A DNA stretch of 64,000 bases, taken from assembly GCA_019843655.1 (NCBI GenBank), contig JACDQD010000007.1, positions 27,370,816-27,434,815 on the forward strand, written 5' to 3'. The notes under the pieces were generated by a model. The model was not told the origin of the DNA, did no database searches, and saw only the letters and a program-made list of their open reading frames with translations. The position numbers were made by a program, and so were the translations under genes. Positions 46,853 through 58,616 of the stretch are shown here, piece after piece (the first letter of the stretch is position 1; the number at the start of each line of letters is the position of its first letter). The DNA comes from Lethocerus indicus. Its lineage: Eukaryota; Arthropoda; Insecta; Hemiptera; Belostomatidae.

Positions 46853-49147
46853 ATGTGAAAAGTAGCTGAAACTATATTCTATAAGACTTTGTTAAATAAG
46901 GAAACGACCGTTCGATTTATTGTAGAACCTTTTCGCCCCCGGTCTGGGATTTTCCTCTGAAATTTCAACAGATCTCTTCCTTTCGGTTTTCGAACAGGGT
47001 CGGTTTCAAATACGGCCCGGTTTCGTAACCGGGGAGGTTCGCTTTTTAAAGACTTCCCCTCGTGGGGGTGTCTCTGTGCCAAGCGGCCTCGCCAGGGTCC
47101 CACCCCTCTGCCTCCTGTCTATCTGGGCCCCGTAAAAGACCACCGCCGCCCGTCTATTTTCAGTCCGTCCGAGACCTCCGTGTCCCGCCACCGGGAGGTG
47201 AAACCAAAATGGGAAACCAATTTTGATCGTGAAGTCTCCAATAGCAGAACGCCCGGCTATTAAAAACTAGACCGGTGAAAGAGAACAACCGTCAGTGTCT
47301 GGACCCTGCCGCGTCCACGTCTATTCCGGTCACCTCATTCTGGGATCATCGCTTTGCCACAAGCAAATTATGAATTAGTCATAAATGGATAATATTCCTG
47401 AAATGGACGAATGTTTAACGAAAGCTCTACCGTCCGCCTAGGAATGCGATATAGGCCGGTGGAGCGAGACCGGTTTTTGGCATTTCGCCAAAAGTCACTA
47501 GAGCACCACTGTTTTTTCTCCCCTTCTCTATCTCGTACAGCCGATAGAAACGTGCCTGAAACACGTCTACGATTTTCATAAACAAGACCTACGAGTCGAG
47601 TCTGCTTTTGAGCAGATTCCCGATAATCAAAATCAAATTAGTTCGGATTTGATATATAATATATACATCGTTATAATCATTAAGAATTATATATAGTCCG
47701 TTTTATTTGAGCTTCTTATTATTCAAGGTTTTTACAACAGATTGTTTATTCGACGAAAGTCTAATTTTATGTTTCCACCCGACCGAATATCAGCTGCGAT
47801 CAGCTGTTTGAAATCGTTTTGGCAAATCGTTAAAAAATCAGCTGATTCAGCGCTTATTCTCCGAGTAAGCTGTCCACCAAATACAATAGAGTGCTTTTTT
47901 CTAATCCACTTTTCAGTAATATACACGACAAATTAGTCTACTGAATGCTGTTATATACAATAATTTTATGGTAACAGTGCCGATAGGATGCTTTCTGCGT
48001 CAACTGCCGATTGGAGAAAAATTCGCAAGAAAACATTTTAAAAACGAGATTGAATGAGAGGAGCTCGTGAAATTCCAATATTATTCGACTGTTATACGAA
48101 CATTTTTCGCGAAACGAGAATATTTAAAGTCCAAATACCGGTGTACGTAAATGCAGCAAGGCAGCAGCGTTTGTATTCCGGGAAGAGGAATATTCGAAAT
48201 CCGATATAATTTAATATCTCTTTGCCCGGAAAATAATTTTACAAACCGTCAGTTTGAGAGTTGAGAGGAGAACACTGGAAATTATAATCTGCTGTCAGTT
48301 TTACAGGAGGAAAAAGGATGCTCGAGAGTTCTGGGAAAGCTGGGAAATTTCAGTGCCTTTGAGTGTTCCGGGAAGTCTCTCTCTCTCTCTAATTGAAGTT
48401 GCCCACTTATTGCGGCTTATATTCGTGTTTTCTGAACTCAGGTTCGTCCGTTTCTGTCACTTACTGCCGCTGTCAGTGCGCGTTTCGCTTCCGTATATCG
48501 TTGAGTCGGCTTCCGGTAAGGCTCCAGCGAGCTGGCTCCATTAGAAGGGTTTTTTTCGGAGGTTCGGGAAAAATTCCGGAAAGAAAAAATACCCCGCCAA
48601 CCGGAAGCCAGTCAGCGACGTTTCGAGTTCTGGTCACTCGAAAATTTTTTATTATTCCACTTTTTTCCGATCGCACATAATCGTATTAAAATATCGAAAG
48701 GGGAAATTAAAATCGGATACGGGTCCACTCAGGACAGGAGCAGAAACGCAATAATGAAAATTCTAATTATTCGAATATTTTTTGCACTCGAATAATCGAG
48801 TATTGTCGATCGGATTTTAAACGAGAATTATTTTTTTTTCGTTCGTCCAACAGCTCGTAGCGCGTTATCGGTAAAGTGTAAAAGGAGCGCCTTCTCGATA
48901 TCCACTTCGTTCTTATCAGCGCAAGCCGGTCGTTTCCCTCTTATCGGTCGCGACATATTTTCAGCATTATAAATTTTCCATAAAATGGAAAATGACGGTA
49001 GAAAAATGGTAGAAAAATAGGAAACCGAGACGGAGGTCCCGACGAAGAAACCGACTGCGGTAATGAAGAGGGGGAAGAAACAAACTGGTTCAGAAATGAA
49101 GGTCAACATAGAATGAACTGAATAAAAACGGGAAACATTTATAGAAC
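46853..49147. other. Non-coding block
   Basis: Apart from the repeat at 48525 nothing was recognised. A 39-nt segment 48472-48510 has plausible splice borders but an unmatched phase. Confidence 0.45.
48525..48650 (-). repeat. CTGATGA-type repeat, copy 5, diverged
   Basis: The + strand GAGCTGGCTCCATTAGAAGG GTTTTT tail, and then GACGTTTCGAGTTCTGGTCA about 80 bp further; the CTGATGA word itself is degraded. Confidence 0.5.
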
Positions 49148-49470
49148 AGTTTAACATACCTGTTTTGTGGTCTGCGAGGGGTTGGAATACCGTATGGTTT
49201 GTTGTGTTTCTGTCTCCTCTCTCGCCGGTTTGGCCTTTCGCCAGACCGGTTTCGGCCGCTCGCCATCTTCAGTAGCGCTGTGTTAGTCACTTTTGGCACT
49301 TCGGATTGATTTTCGGGCATCCTCACTGCGCTGTATCACCGTCACTTGTACTGTCAAATGCAATACAGTGCCGACTAACACAGCGCTACTGAAGACGGCG
49401 ACCGGCCGAAACCGGTCTAGCAAAAGACCGAACCGAAGGAGACAGAAACAACACAAACATACGGTATTTG
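49148..49470. mobile_element. Hairpin MITE copy 24
   Basis: Left terminus AGTTTAACATACCTGTTTTG; right arm to AACATACGGTATTTG. Confidence 0.92.
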
Positions 49471-50218
49471 TAAAACAAAAAATTCCGGAAGTAACTTTTG
49501 ACCTTACCTCGCATTTACGACATTCGATTGCCTGTTTAGAAATAGGCAGCCCAAACGTTGGCGCTATCGAAAACATTACGCTATTCGTGAATACGCAATG
49601 CGATCTTGCCGTGATCGAATTGCAAATGTTCGAAAGCTGGTTCAAAAACGGAATCGGTGCAAATTACTTAGGGCTTCAAGTTCCGGAAAATCCAGAAGAA
49701 TTTGAAACCACAAACTTTTTCGTTTTGATTACTTTTCGAGTCATATTTCGCGTAACAAGTTTCTGAACTGGGTTTTCGGATGAACGAAGCGAATTACGAA
49801 GATTTCAAACGAGCTCCTATATTCTGTTTTTAAGCGGACGTTTATATTCAGTCGCTGTTTGCCCAGCCATTTAGCACTTCTCAAGCCGAAAGCGGTGGCT
49901 CTAATTACAGCTATAAACGAATTGGCACGACCGTGCCAAAATCCACGGTATTCTGTTCCCCTACAGCCCGACTAGTGAAGACGGCGACAGACCGTATAAG
50001 ATTTGAATTAAAGTTATTCCACTTATAAGTTGTTGTATACTGTTCATTGTAGTATAAGAGAAGATAAGGTGAACGGCGACTAATTGGCGAGAACGATTTT
50101 TGCGGTCACCTTTCCAAATTAGAGATACGAACACTTGTCTGAGACTTGTGAACGAACGAACGTTTCGATTCCCACTCCCCAAATAACTCAACAAGTGTTA
50201 CGAATTCGCAATTGTATG

Positions 50219-50842
50219 GGGTGTCCCGAAATTAACGCGAGATTTGAATTCGCCACCATTCTTGCAGTAAAGTCGGTAAACCTATTAAAAAAAAAATACC
50301 ATTCGACAGCCGACAGTTTAGGGTCAGTAGAGATGGAGCGTTACGCGATAGAACAACGTAGGTTCGTGATGTTTCTGTCTCCTCTCGCCGGTTCGGTCTT
50401 TCGCCAGACCGGTTTCGGCCGCTCGCCATCTTCAGTAGCGCTGTGTTAGTCACTGTTAGCACTTTGGATGTTTGTTGGGCATCCTCACTGCCCACTGTCA
50501 CTTTCACATGTACTGTAGACTACAGGAGGAGACAGAAACATCACGAACCTATATATAAACTACAGTACATGTGAAAGTGACACAATGCAGTGAGGATGCC
50601 CCCCTAAAAAAACATCCAAAGTGCTAACAGTGACTGGCGCCGCTACTGAAGATGGCGAGCAGCCGAAACCGGTCTAGCAAAAGACCCGAACCAGCGATAG
50701 GAGACAGAAACATCACGAACCTACAGTATTCCAACCCCTCGCAGACCACAAAACAGGTATCATTGTTGAACAATATTTCAAAAATAATGATAGTTCGGCG
50801 GCCACAGTTCGATTCAAATCTCGCGTTAATTTTGGGACACCC
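50219..50842. mobile_element. Mariner-like MITE (GGGTGTCCC ends) carrying a nested hairpin MITE
   Basis: The left end (GGGTGTCCCGAAATTAACGC, then GAGATTTGAATTCG) is matched by its reverse complement at the right (50807-50842, ending GGGACACCC), with TATG on both sides. A hairpin MITE sits inside, so the hairpin copy inserted later. Confidence 0.85.
50354..50762. mobile_element. Hairpin MITE copy 25, nested, with internal subterminal block
   Basis: Left arm from GTTCGTGATGTTTCTGTCTC, right arm complete to CACAAAACAGGTAT. The interior (50505-50580) holds CATGTACTGTAGACTACAGG and a second inverted GTACATGTGAAAGTGAC, shared with copy 27. Confidence 0.9.
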
Positions 50843-51270
50843 TATGTAATGTGTTAGCAATTTGCTAACACAAATTTCTTGACGGTGAATCCCAACCATT
50901 GACCGGTATTCTTGCTTGAAGTCCTCTTGAGGCGTCGCCCGGGAAATGTCTGGAATCTCTCTAATCGGGGGATTGAAGGGATAGAATTGGACGGGGAAGG
51001 ATTTATGCATGCGACACAGTCGGACAGACTTTCAAATATGAATGGATCGCGCTGTTAGAAACGCTTAAGACATTGTCGGGATTCTACTGAAATTTAATTG
51101 ACAATAATTGGAACACATTCCACTCGAATGAATCGCAGTTTTTCTAACCCATTAGCGATTCGCGGCGGCGAAAATTAGGGCCAATTAGTTTCGCCAGTCT
51201 CCGGCCGTTTTCGTTACGCGTTAACGCCAAATAATCTGACGGTATTTTCAGCGAATACTTCTTTTTCGCA

Positions 51271-51540
51271 GATTTCTGTCTCCTGTCTCGCCGGTTCGGT
51301 CTTTCGCCAGACCGGTTTCGGCCGCTCGCCGTCTTCAGTAGCGGTGTCAGTCATTTCGGATGTTTTTCAGGCATCCCCGCAAGTGACAATACAATGAAAT
51401 AGAATCGCTGAGTACAAGTGACAGTGGCAGCGAAGTGAGGATGCCCGAAATATATCCAAAGTGCCAAAAGTGACTAACCCCGCTACTGAAAATGGCGAGC
51501 GGCCGAAACCGGAGGAGAGGAGACAGAAACACACGAAATC
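51271..51540. mobile_element. Hairpin MITE copy 26
   Basis: Left arm starts within TTTCTGTCTCCTGTCTCGCC; right arm to AACACACGAAATC, where copy 27 begins directly. Confidence 0.88.
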
Positions 51541-51976
51541 TGTTTTGTGGTCTGCGAGGGGTTGGAATACCGTATGGTTTGTGGTCTCCTCTCGCTGGTT
51601 TGGTCTTTTTCTAGACCGGTTTCGGCCGCTCGCCGTCTTCAGTAGCGGCGTTAGTCACTGTCGGCGCTTTGGATGTTTTTCGGGCATCCTCACTGCACAG
51701 TCACTTTCACATGTACTGTAGACTACAGGAGGGAACAGAAACATCACGAACCTACTTTATAAACTTTCCCAGTACTTTCACAGTACATGTGAAAGTGACA
51801 GTGCAGTGAGGATGCCCGGAAAACATCCAAAGCGCTAACAGCGACTAACACCGCTACTGAAGATGGCGGGCGGCCGAAACCGATCTAGCAAAAGACCAAA
51901 CCGGCGAGAGAGGAGACCAAAACATCACGAACCTACAGTATTCCAACCCCTCGCAGGCCACAAAACAGGTATATTA
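51541..51976. mobile_element. Hairpin MITE copy 27, head-to-tail with copy 26
   Basis: TGTTTTGTGGTCTGCGAGGG to CACAAAACAGGTATATTAAA; the interior (51705-51800) matches the subfamily of copy 25. Confidence 0.92.
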
Positions 51977-52140
51977 AATTAATCACTCTTCATTCGGTGG
52001 GCTATTTTGTATTCTGTACGCAGGTAATTATTTCTCGACTTCGTAAGTACGAAGTGATGCAAGTCGAACTTACTCTTGTCGGGAATTGGCCGCGGTACAG
52101 GCGAACTTCTGTGTAACGAAGCTCCGACAATTCGACAATT

Positions 52141-52182
52141 GTACTGAAGACGGCGAGAGGCCGAAACCGGTCGACTGCGGGC
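52141..52182. mobile_element. Hairpin MITE copy 28, short remnant
   Basis: Only the ACTGAAGACGGCGAGAGGCC / GAAACCGGTC right-arm core. Confidence 0.6.
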
Positions 52183-52494
52183 GGAGAATATATATAACAC
52201 GTGTATATAAAAAATATATAATAATAACACGGTGTCATAAAGCACGACGTTTAAAATTGAAACGGTACGACGTTGAAATAGAGGGGATGGAGGGCTGGTT
52301 TTTTAATCATACGCGCCGTTGGACACGATAACAACACACGATTGTCGGTCTCGTCGACCGGTGGCCCTGAAAAGGGCCGTTTTGTCGACGGGGGAAGTTC
52401 GGAAGTGCGACCGAATGGTTCTGCCGGCTCGGAGTTCCTCGCCACTGAGACTCCCGTACACAGAGAGAGAGAGAGAGAGCGGTGGGGCTCATGC

Positions 52495-52571
52495 TGCTAC
52501 TACTACCACTACTACCACTACTACCACTACTACCACTACTACCACTACTACCACTATTACCACTATTACTC
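52495..52571. repeat. 9-bp (CTACTACCA)n repeat
   Basis: About eight units preceded by a (GA)n at 52463-52480; the Gly/Ser or Tyr/His strings translated from it are artefacts. Confidence 0.95.
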
Positions 52572-54541
52572 ATCGGCTGCAGTAGAAATATCCCCCGGAT
52601 GGCGGAGGCCGGTGACCGCTCCCACTCTTCTGGGACACCGCAAATAGAACATTATCCAACTCTTATCACAGATCATATCTATCGCGTTTTCTGGTCCACT
52701 GGTACGGGTTTTTTTTTGTTTTTTAGTTTTTTTTCTGTAGTGAAAATAAATTCTTACGCTTGTTCGCGGTCGGAGCAGCGCTGGGCGCATTCTGTTCACC
52801 GAAAGAAATTACATATTTACGATTTGATATTCGCAGTTAACTCGTTCGCCAATGACCGTCACATAAATGCGACACAGCTTTTTTTTTACCACATACCAAC
52901 GTCACACATATGCGACAGATATTTTTGCACAATTTACAAAGGCACGTTTGAATTGTCAAGTTCTAAAAGTGTAAAATGTACGAAGTCTGTATTCGGTCCG
53001 CTCTCGCGTTAGATTATTTAGAGTCTTTATAACAGTTGAAAATAGGTCGTTTTAGCTGGGTTAGTGAAATTAACGGGCAACAAGTAATAAATTTAAAAAG
53101 GAAAAGATTTTGCGAAGAAAAATTATTAAAATTGTTACGTAAGTAGCTAGATATAAGCGAGCTATAAAAATTATTATTACATTTAATGTTTTTTAACGGA
53201 AACATATCTCTCGACGAAATGACGAATTTTCGTAAAATAAAATGAATTTCGTATCGATAAATTGTGTTATAATCAATTTCTTCTAATTTAATGTGACACA
53301 TATATGTGACACGTGGGCTACAGCGTTTAGTTTTTATCTCTAGGCCAGCGTCACATATTTGTGTCAGTTTAAAAGAATACTTATTCTACTTTTTTAGACT
53401 GTTCTAAATACACACGCGTAAAATCTATTCCAATTGATTACACATAATCGCGAAAAAATTTGGGCTACGGCGGATGTTTTCTCCATAAGACCCTGGCAGC
53501 CAACTGGTTAATAAAAGTTGAATTCGATTTGGAAAAAGTTGAAATCGTTATAATTTTGAACGTTTTTTTTTTGTTTCAGTTGATTTAGTTATTTGTGTGT
53601 TAGAAGTGGCAATGAGAAGTTCTCACCGACGTTCGCGACGTTAGGACCGACGAGTGCCACATATTTGTTTGCAAATTATTATATATTTAAATTGTATATA
53701 GTCGGAAAATAAATATGTTATCTACGCCAACTTTTGGTATATCATCTATCTTGTCTGTACGTATTGTCTTTCTGTTTCGTATAGTGCGTCAACACCAATC
53801 TAATAGTATATCCAGTTAATAGCGTAATACTTACTCCTGGAGCTCGATGACCTTCTCCTTAGTATTCCAGTTCGTCATTGAGACGTTTTTAAAAATCTCC
53901 ATCCCGATATTTGGTCCCAATCTGGGTTCAGTTTGTCGTGAACTGTTGCAGTCGACGCATCCGGACTGCGAATTTTTTTATCTGCCCCAGTTAATTATTA
54001 TATCTGCAAAATATCCGGAAACAACAGCAGACAACCGTATATAACCGGGTAGAATCAATTATAACTTGATACGACACGTTATTTTCGATTAAAACCGGAA
54101 ATAATCCGAAATTTTATGTATATAATATAACCCGAAGTAACAGGATATAATCCATGTATAACCGGATATAATATCGGGAGTGACTGTTTCAAAATACAGT
54201 TGCAATATAATAAGTAATATAATATCATTAAATATATAATTATATTTATAGTATATGTATATATATTTATAGGAGTGGGGGAGAGTTCGGATAATGGCTA
54301 AGAAAATGGACTAGGATTAGAAACTAAGCTGTAAGTGTTGGATCAGAGCGTAGAAATAATGACTTTGGTTAAATCCAAACCTAACTAAAAAAAAATTCAG
54401 TGATTTGGTCTGAATCTGTCCCGAGAAAAGTGTCGGGTTTGAACCTAAGTCGGTTGAGTTGGGTTTAATCGATAGATAAGTGTTGGGTGGAAATTAAAAT
54501 TGATAATTAACGGTTAAAACCTATCATATTATTGTATATAC

Positions 54542-54604
<63 letters not shown>

Positions 54605-54958
54605 TCAGAATTGCCCGAAAGAAAATGATGAAGGATCGAATGAAGAAACTCTTCTAACTGCCCCCCCAGCTAGTATAAAATATATAAATTTATTATTACG
54701 TATTAGAAATTTATAGAAAATTGAATTTGCTCCAAAACTGCCGCTCTTTGAGCATTGCATAAGCTATAAGATCCTCGAATATTGGGAGTCCACTTCTGGT
54801 ACACCCTGCGGTATACCACTGTATACCATAGGTATATATTTATTTATTATTTATTAGAAATTTATAGAAAATTCAATTTCATTCTCCACGAAACTGCTGT
54901 CCTCTGAGCGTCAGATAATAGGCTCTAAGATCCTCGAATATTGTGGTTTCTGTATACA
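52572..54958. other. A/T-rich block with recurrent CACATAT words
   Basis: CACATAAATGCGACA, CACACATATGCGACA, GACACATATATGTGACAC, CACATATTTGTGTCA and CCACATATTTG occur at 52860, 52906, 53292, 53351 and 53658. From 54020 to 54180 AACCGGATATAAT-like words recur. No gene seen. Confidence 0.45.
54545..54601. repeat. (TA)n microsatellite
   Basis: About 28 TA repeats. Confidence 0.97.
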
Positions 54959-55182
54959 CTAGGGGTACCCAAAAGTAATCGACATTTTGACATTGGAATT
55001 CATTTTATTTTGCTAAAAATGAAACTTTAATTATTAATCTACTATATATATTCCAACCGATATTATCGACAACTCTCCGCTGCCACTTTTCCGGCAAATT
55101 TTCGATTCCCCCCCCAACTTGAGGAACTCCTCGAGACCGAAATACGTCTTATCAAATTGTCGATTAGTTTGGGTCACACCTA
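54959..55182 (-). mobile_element. Mariner-derived MITE copy D
   Basis: CTAGGGGTACCCAAAAGTAA ... AGTTTGGGTCACACCTA; followed by a short (TA)n that may have served as the target. Confidence 0.9.
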
Positions 55183-55365
55183 TATATATATATATATATA
55201 TGGGGCCGGTAGAGTTGGCCCCTAGGCGGCCACTCTCGAGAACTATAATAATAGGTTCGGAAATAATTTTTCCCGACTAAAAATACCGGACCGTTTTGTA
55301 TCTGGCGGTCGTCGAGCCCCGCCGTGTGCACCCTGCAACTGGGCTCACAATATTCTTATATCTAT

Positions 55366-55368
<3 letters not shown>

Positions 55369-55457
<89 letters not shown>
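55369..55457. repeat. (TC)n microsatellite
   Basis: About 44 TC repeats with single interruptions (CATC, CACTCCC). Confidence 0.97.
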
Positions 55458-55616
55458 ATATGTCTCCGCCTCTCCTCTCGTCGAACACATTTCGGGAATA
55501 ATGGCAAACGCAAGATGTCTGAAAAAGTCGAAAAGTTCGACAACTTTCGGTTTCGATGCCGTTCGACCGAATCTCGGAAGAGATTCGACTATTATATTCG
55601 AAATGTACAATAATAT

Positions 55617-55890
55617 ACTTTAACATACCTGTTGTGTGGGTCTGCGAGGTGTTGGAATACCGCAGATTTCCTCTCGCCGGTCCGTTCTGTTTTTCATTTG
55701 TCCGCCCGCCGTCTTCAGTAGCGCGGTGTCAGTCACTCCCGGATGTTTTTCGGGCATCCTCACAAGTGACGACAGTACAACGCGATACACATCGCTGCTG
55801 GGTACATACTACTGTGACAGCCAGTGACCTGACTCCGCTACTGAAGATGGCGAGCGGCCGAAACCGGTCTTTTGTCAAAGACCGAACCTG
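55617..55890. mobile_element. Hairpin MITE copy 29
   Basis: TTTAACATACCTGTTGTGTG start; right arm ends at AAAGACCGAACC, 5 bp before a mariner-derived MITE. Confidence 0.9.
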
Positions 55891-55894
55891 ATTT

Positions 55895-56111
55895 ATTAGG
55901 TGTACCCAAAAGTAATCGACAATTTGATAAGACGTATTTTGGTCTCGAGGAGTTCCTCAAGAGGGGAATCGAAAATTTGCCGGAACAGTGACACAGAGAG
56001 TTGTCGATAATATCGGTGAATATATAGTAGATTAATAATTAAAGTTTCTTTTTTAGCAAAATAAAATGAATTCCAAAGTCAAAATGTCGATTATTTTTGG
56101 GTACCCCTAAT
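55895..56111 (+). mobile_element. Mariner-derived MITE copy E
   Basis: TTAGGTGTACCCAAAAGTAA ... ATTTTTGGGTACCCCTAA, with the LPEQ-type transposase remnant carrying a stop (TGA) where copy B has Trp. Confidence 0.9.
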
Positions 56112-56584
56112 ATAATCTGTGTTTTTCACGAGGACGATTTAAAATCGAAACGGTCTAAAATATGCCGATTCAATGAGCTAAATCACTTATGCCAAGCTGG
56201 CCGGTCAATAAATAAATAAATTAGGAGAATATTTTCTATTTTATCTATTTGTACTTAGTTATATAATCACTACAAACTGATCTAATTTGTATGCACCTCG
56301 TACAGTAATATTTCGTCTTATTGAATACTGAAATAGATGAACAATTAATGTGCTACCGCGGATGGCGGGAAGCCGAATGAAATTCAGCCTACAGGGCCAA
56401 ATAACCCCGATAAAATTCATAAATATTTTTATTTCTGTAAATTATAAATCCCAATTTTACAACATAAATTAATAAAGTTTTCACAAATATTGATTGGAAG
56501 GTACACTTACACGTTCAATTGGTTAAGTTCTATTTTTAATTCAGACTTAATTAAATTGCGATCGTATTGAGTGCGATATATTAA

Positions 56585-56802
56585 AGGGTACCCAAAGGTA
56601 ATCAACATTTTGCCTTTGGAATTTATTTTATTTCGCTAAAGAAGAAAGTTTAATTATTAATCTACTATATATTCTAACCGATATTATCGACAACTCTCTG
56701 TGCCACTTTTCCGGCAAATTTTCGATTCCCCTCTTCGTGAACTGCCTCAGGGTACCAAAATACATCTTATCAAATTGTTGATTACTTTTGGGTACACCTA
56801 AT
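56585..56802 (-). mobile_element. Mariner-derived MITE copy F
   Basis: AGGGTACCCAAAGGTAATCA ... TTACTTTTGGGTACACCTAA. Confidence 0.9.
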
Positions 56803-56811
56803 AGCTCCTGT

Positions 56812-58616
56812 TTTTATCGGAATTATTTATTAAATTCGCCGAATTTCGATAATTAAATTACTCCCGTATCAAATCTATATTTTTAGTTCGGCAAAACAAA
56901 AACTGGACAAATAACGCCCGATTAGAAAAAAAAAATCCGAACATTAGAAAAATTATCGCCTCCTACAAATTGGACGCTCTATTGGAAAAGAATCTTGAAA
57001 AAAAAATTTTTCCCTGGACGAAATTCGAATTTTAAAAATTATCTAAAAATCATTATAAATAAAATTCTGACATCCTATCTTTAACCCTCCTTAATAGTGA
57101 TGTGAATAGCGTTATTTTCGAAACCCCCTTGAACCATCATTTTTCAATTATTCTTTGTTCAGCAGTTTTGATGATAGTCCAAAACAATAAAAAATATATA
57201 TACATATATATAAACTTAAAATTATCGCGAATTTGGCGCAAGGTGAAAGTTCAAAATCCCTAGACCAGCCCGGGTTTTATTCTAGAGCGTTAAATGGGCG
57301 TAGCCCCCCCCCCCCCCCAATAGAGGGGAGTTGCCTGGGGGACAAGTTCAAGTGCGCCCCCAGAAGGAGGGTATCCCGCCGATACGGAATTAGCCCGGGT
57401 ACGCGTGCGCACTGTCCGCCAACCCCCACCAACGGCCGTGCGCACCCAACAAAGGGAGCCCCCGCCTCGGCCCTCCATCCCAGACCGGCAGTGTCCTCGC
57501 ACCAGAGACCACTGTCCTCTAACCGGATCCTTCGTCACTGTCACTACTCTTTCGGTAAGTTACAAACCAATTTCAATTGCACGACACAACTCGTTGGCGG
57601 CGGCTCCGCCGGTTCATTGCAGTCCTACGACTTCTTCGGTATCGTAACATTGTCGGTTACCGAGCCCGGAGTTTTGAAATTATTCGGTATACAGAAAACA
57701 GAAATTACGGATTATTCCCAACCCCTCCCCCCCCCCGGGGGCCTTAACGAATATAATAATTGCAAAACTCAATTTGAAATATGGCCGATCTTGAGGCTAT
57801 CCTCCTCCTGCACCTGCTCGTTTTTACAGGAGAGTTCCGGTTCAACAGTATTCTAACCGGGGCGTGGCCCCCCGGTTTAACCGACGGTTACGATTCCCGG
57901 AACGCGGGTTAGAAAATTCAGCTTCCTTTTTTTTCATTACCTCGCGGTCTTCGGTCCTGGAATTTCCCTTTTTTTGTTAACGCGGCCCCCACATCCCGTA
58001 ATGGGACGCGAGGCGGAAATTCGGCCGGAAAAACGCGATCGGAAATTGTGTCCCAATGGGGACTCCCGAAGGAGTCTCCTGCGGGAGCGCGATCGGCACC
58101 GAGTGCCTCGGTCGCCGCGAAAATACCGGAAATTAAATTTAAAATTGCGAACCGCCGACCATCGTGCACTTTCAGACACAAGTTTAGAATCAATAATTTT
58201 AACAAAATTTTTTCCCCTACGAAATCGACTCCGGAAACGATTCCGGAATACAATTTTTATTATTATTATTATTGCACAACATTGCGTCCCGTCAACCGAA
58301 AACCGGTCCGGGACTAAGCGGGACGTGAACGTTCGAAGCGCGGGATCCGTCCAGACCGGTCTGGGAATTTCACAATTCAGTTACGAGTGTTGCAAACGGA
58401 AATTCATTTTCCTCCTTTCCAATTTATCGCTGGAGTAATTGTGGGAAAATCCGGAAAAATTATCGGTCGGAGCCCGACTAGTAACCGTAATTTTCCTTCT
58501 TCTCCCGGAAGAATAATTTTTCGAATTTTTTTTTCTAATATTTTTTATTATTTCCCGAGTGAAATTCTCTCGTTTCGTGCCCTTAAAAAATATATAAGGT
58601 TATGTAATGAAATGAA
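56812..58616. other. Block with a GC-rich island, coding status unclear
   Basis: 57290-57560 is GC-rich, ends at a very good GTAAGTTAC donor (57551), and is open in two frames (Pro/Arg/Thr-rich). No acceptor or phase supports an exon firmly. Confidence 0.3.

Noticed and set aside
48472..48510. 39-nt segment reading RVSLPYIVESAS between CAG and GTAAGG
   Set aside because: Splice borders are plausible but phase 1-1 does not fit the other exons and nothing else supports it.
52307..52647. Gly/Ser-rich or Tyr/His-rich proteins around 52.5 kb
   Set aside because: Translations of the 9-bp simple repeat and adjacent GA tract; all frames are repetitive.
55277..55623. Ser/Leu- or Arg/Glu-rich ORFs
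   Set aside because: Translations of the (TC)n microsatellite.
57233..57856. 207-codon + strand ORF
   Set aside because: Crosses a poly-C tract, a strong splice donor at 57551 and clearly different composition zones; two other frames are also open. Kept only as a block of unclear status.
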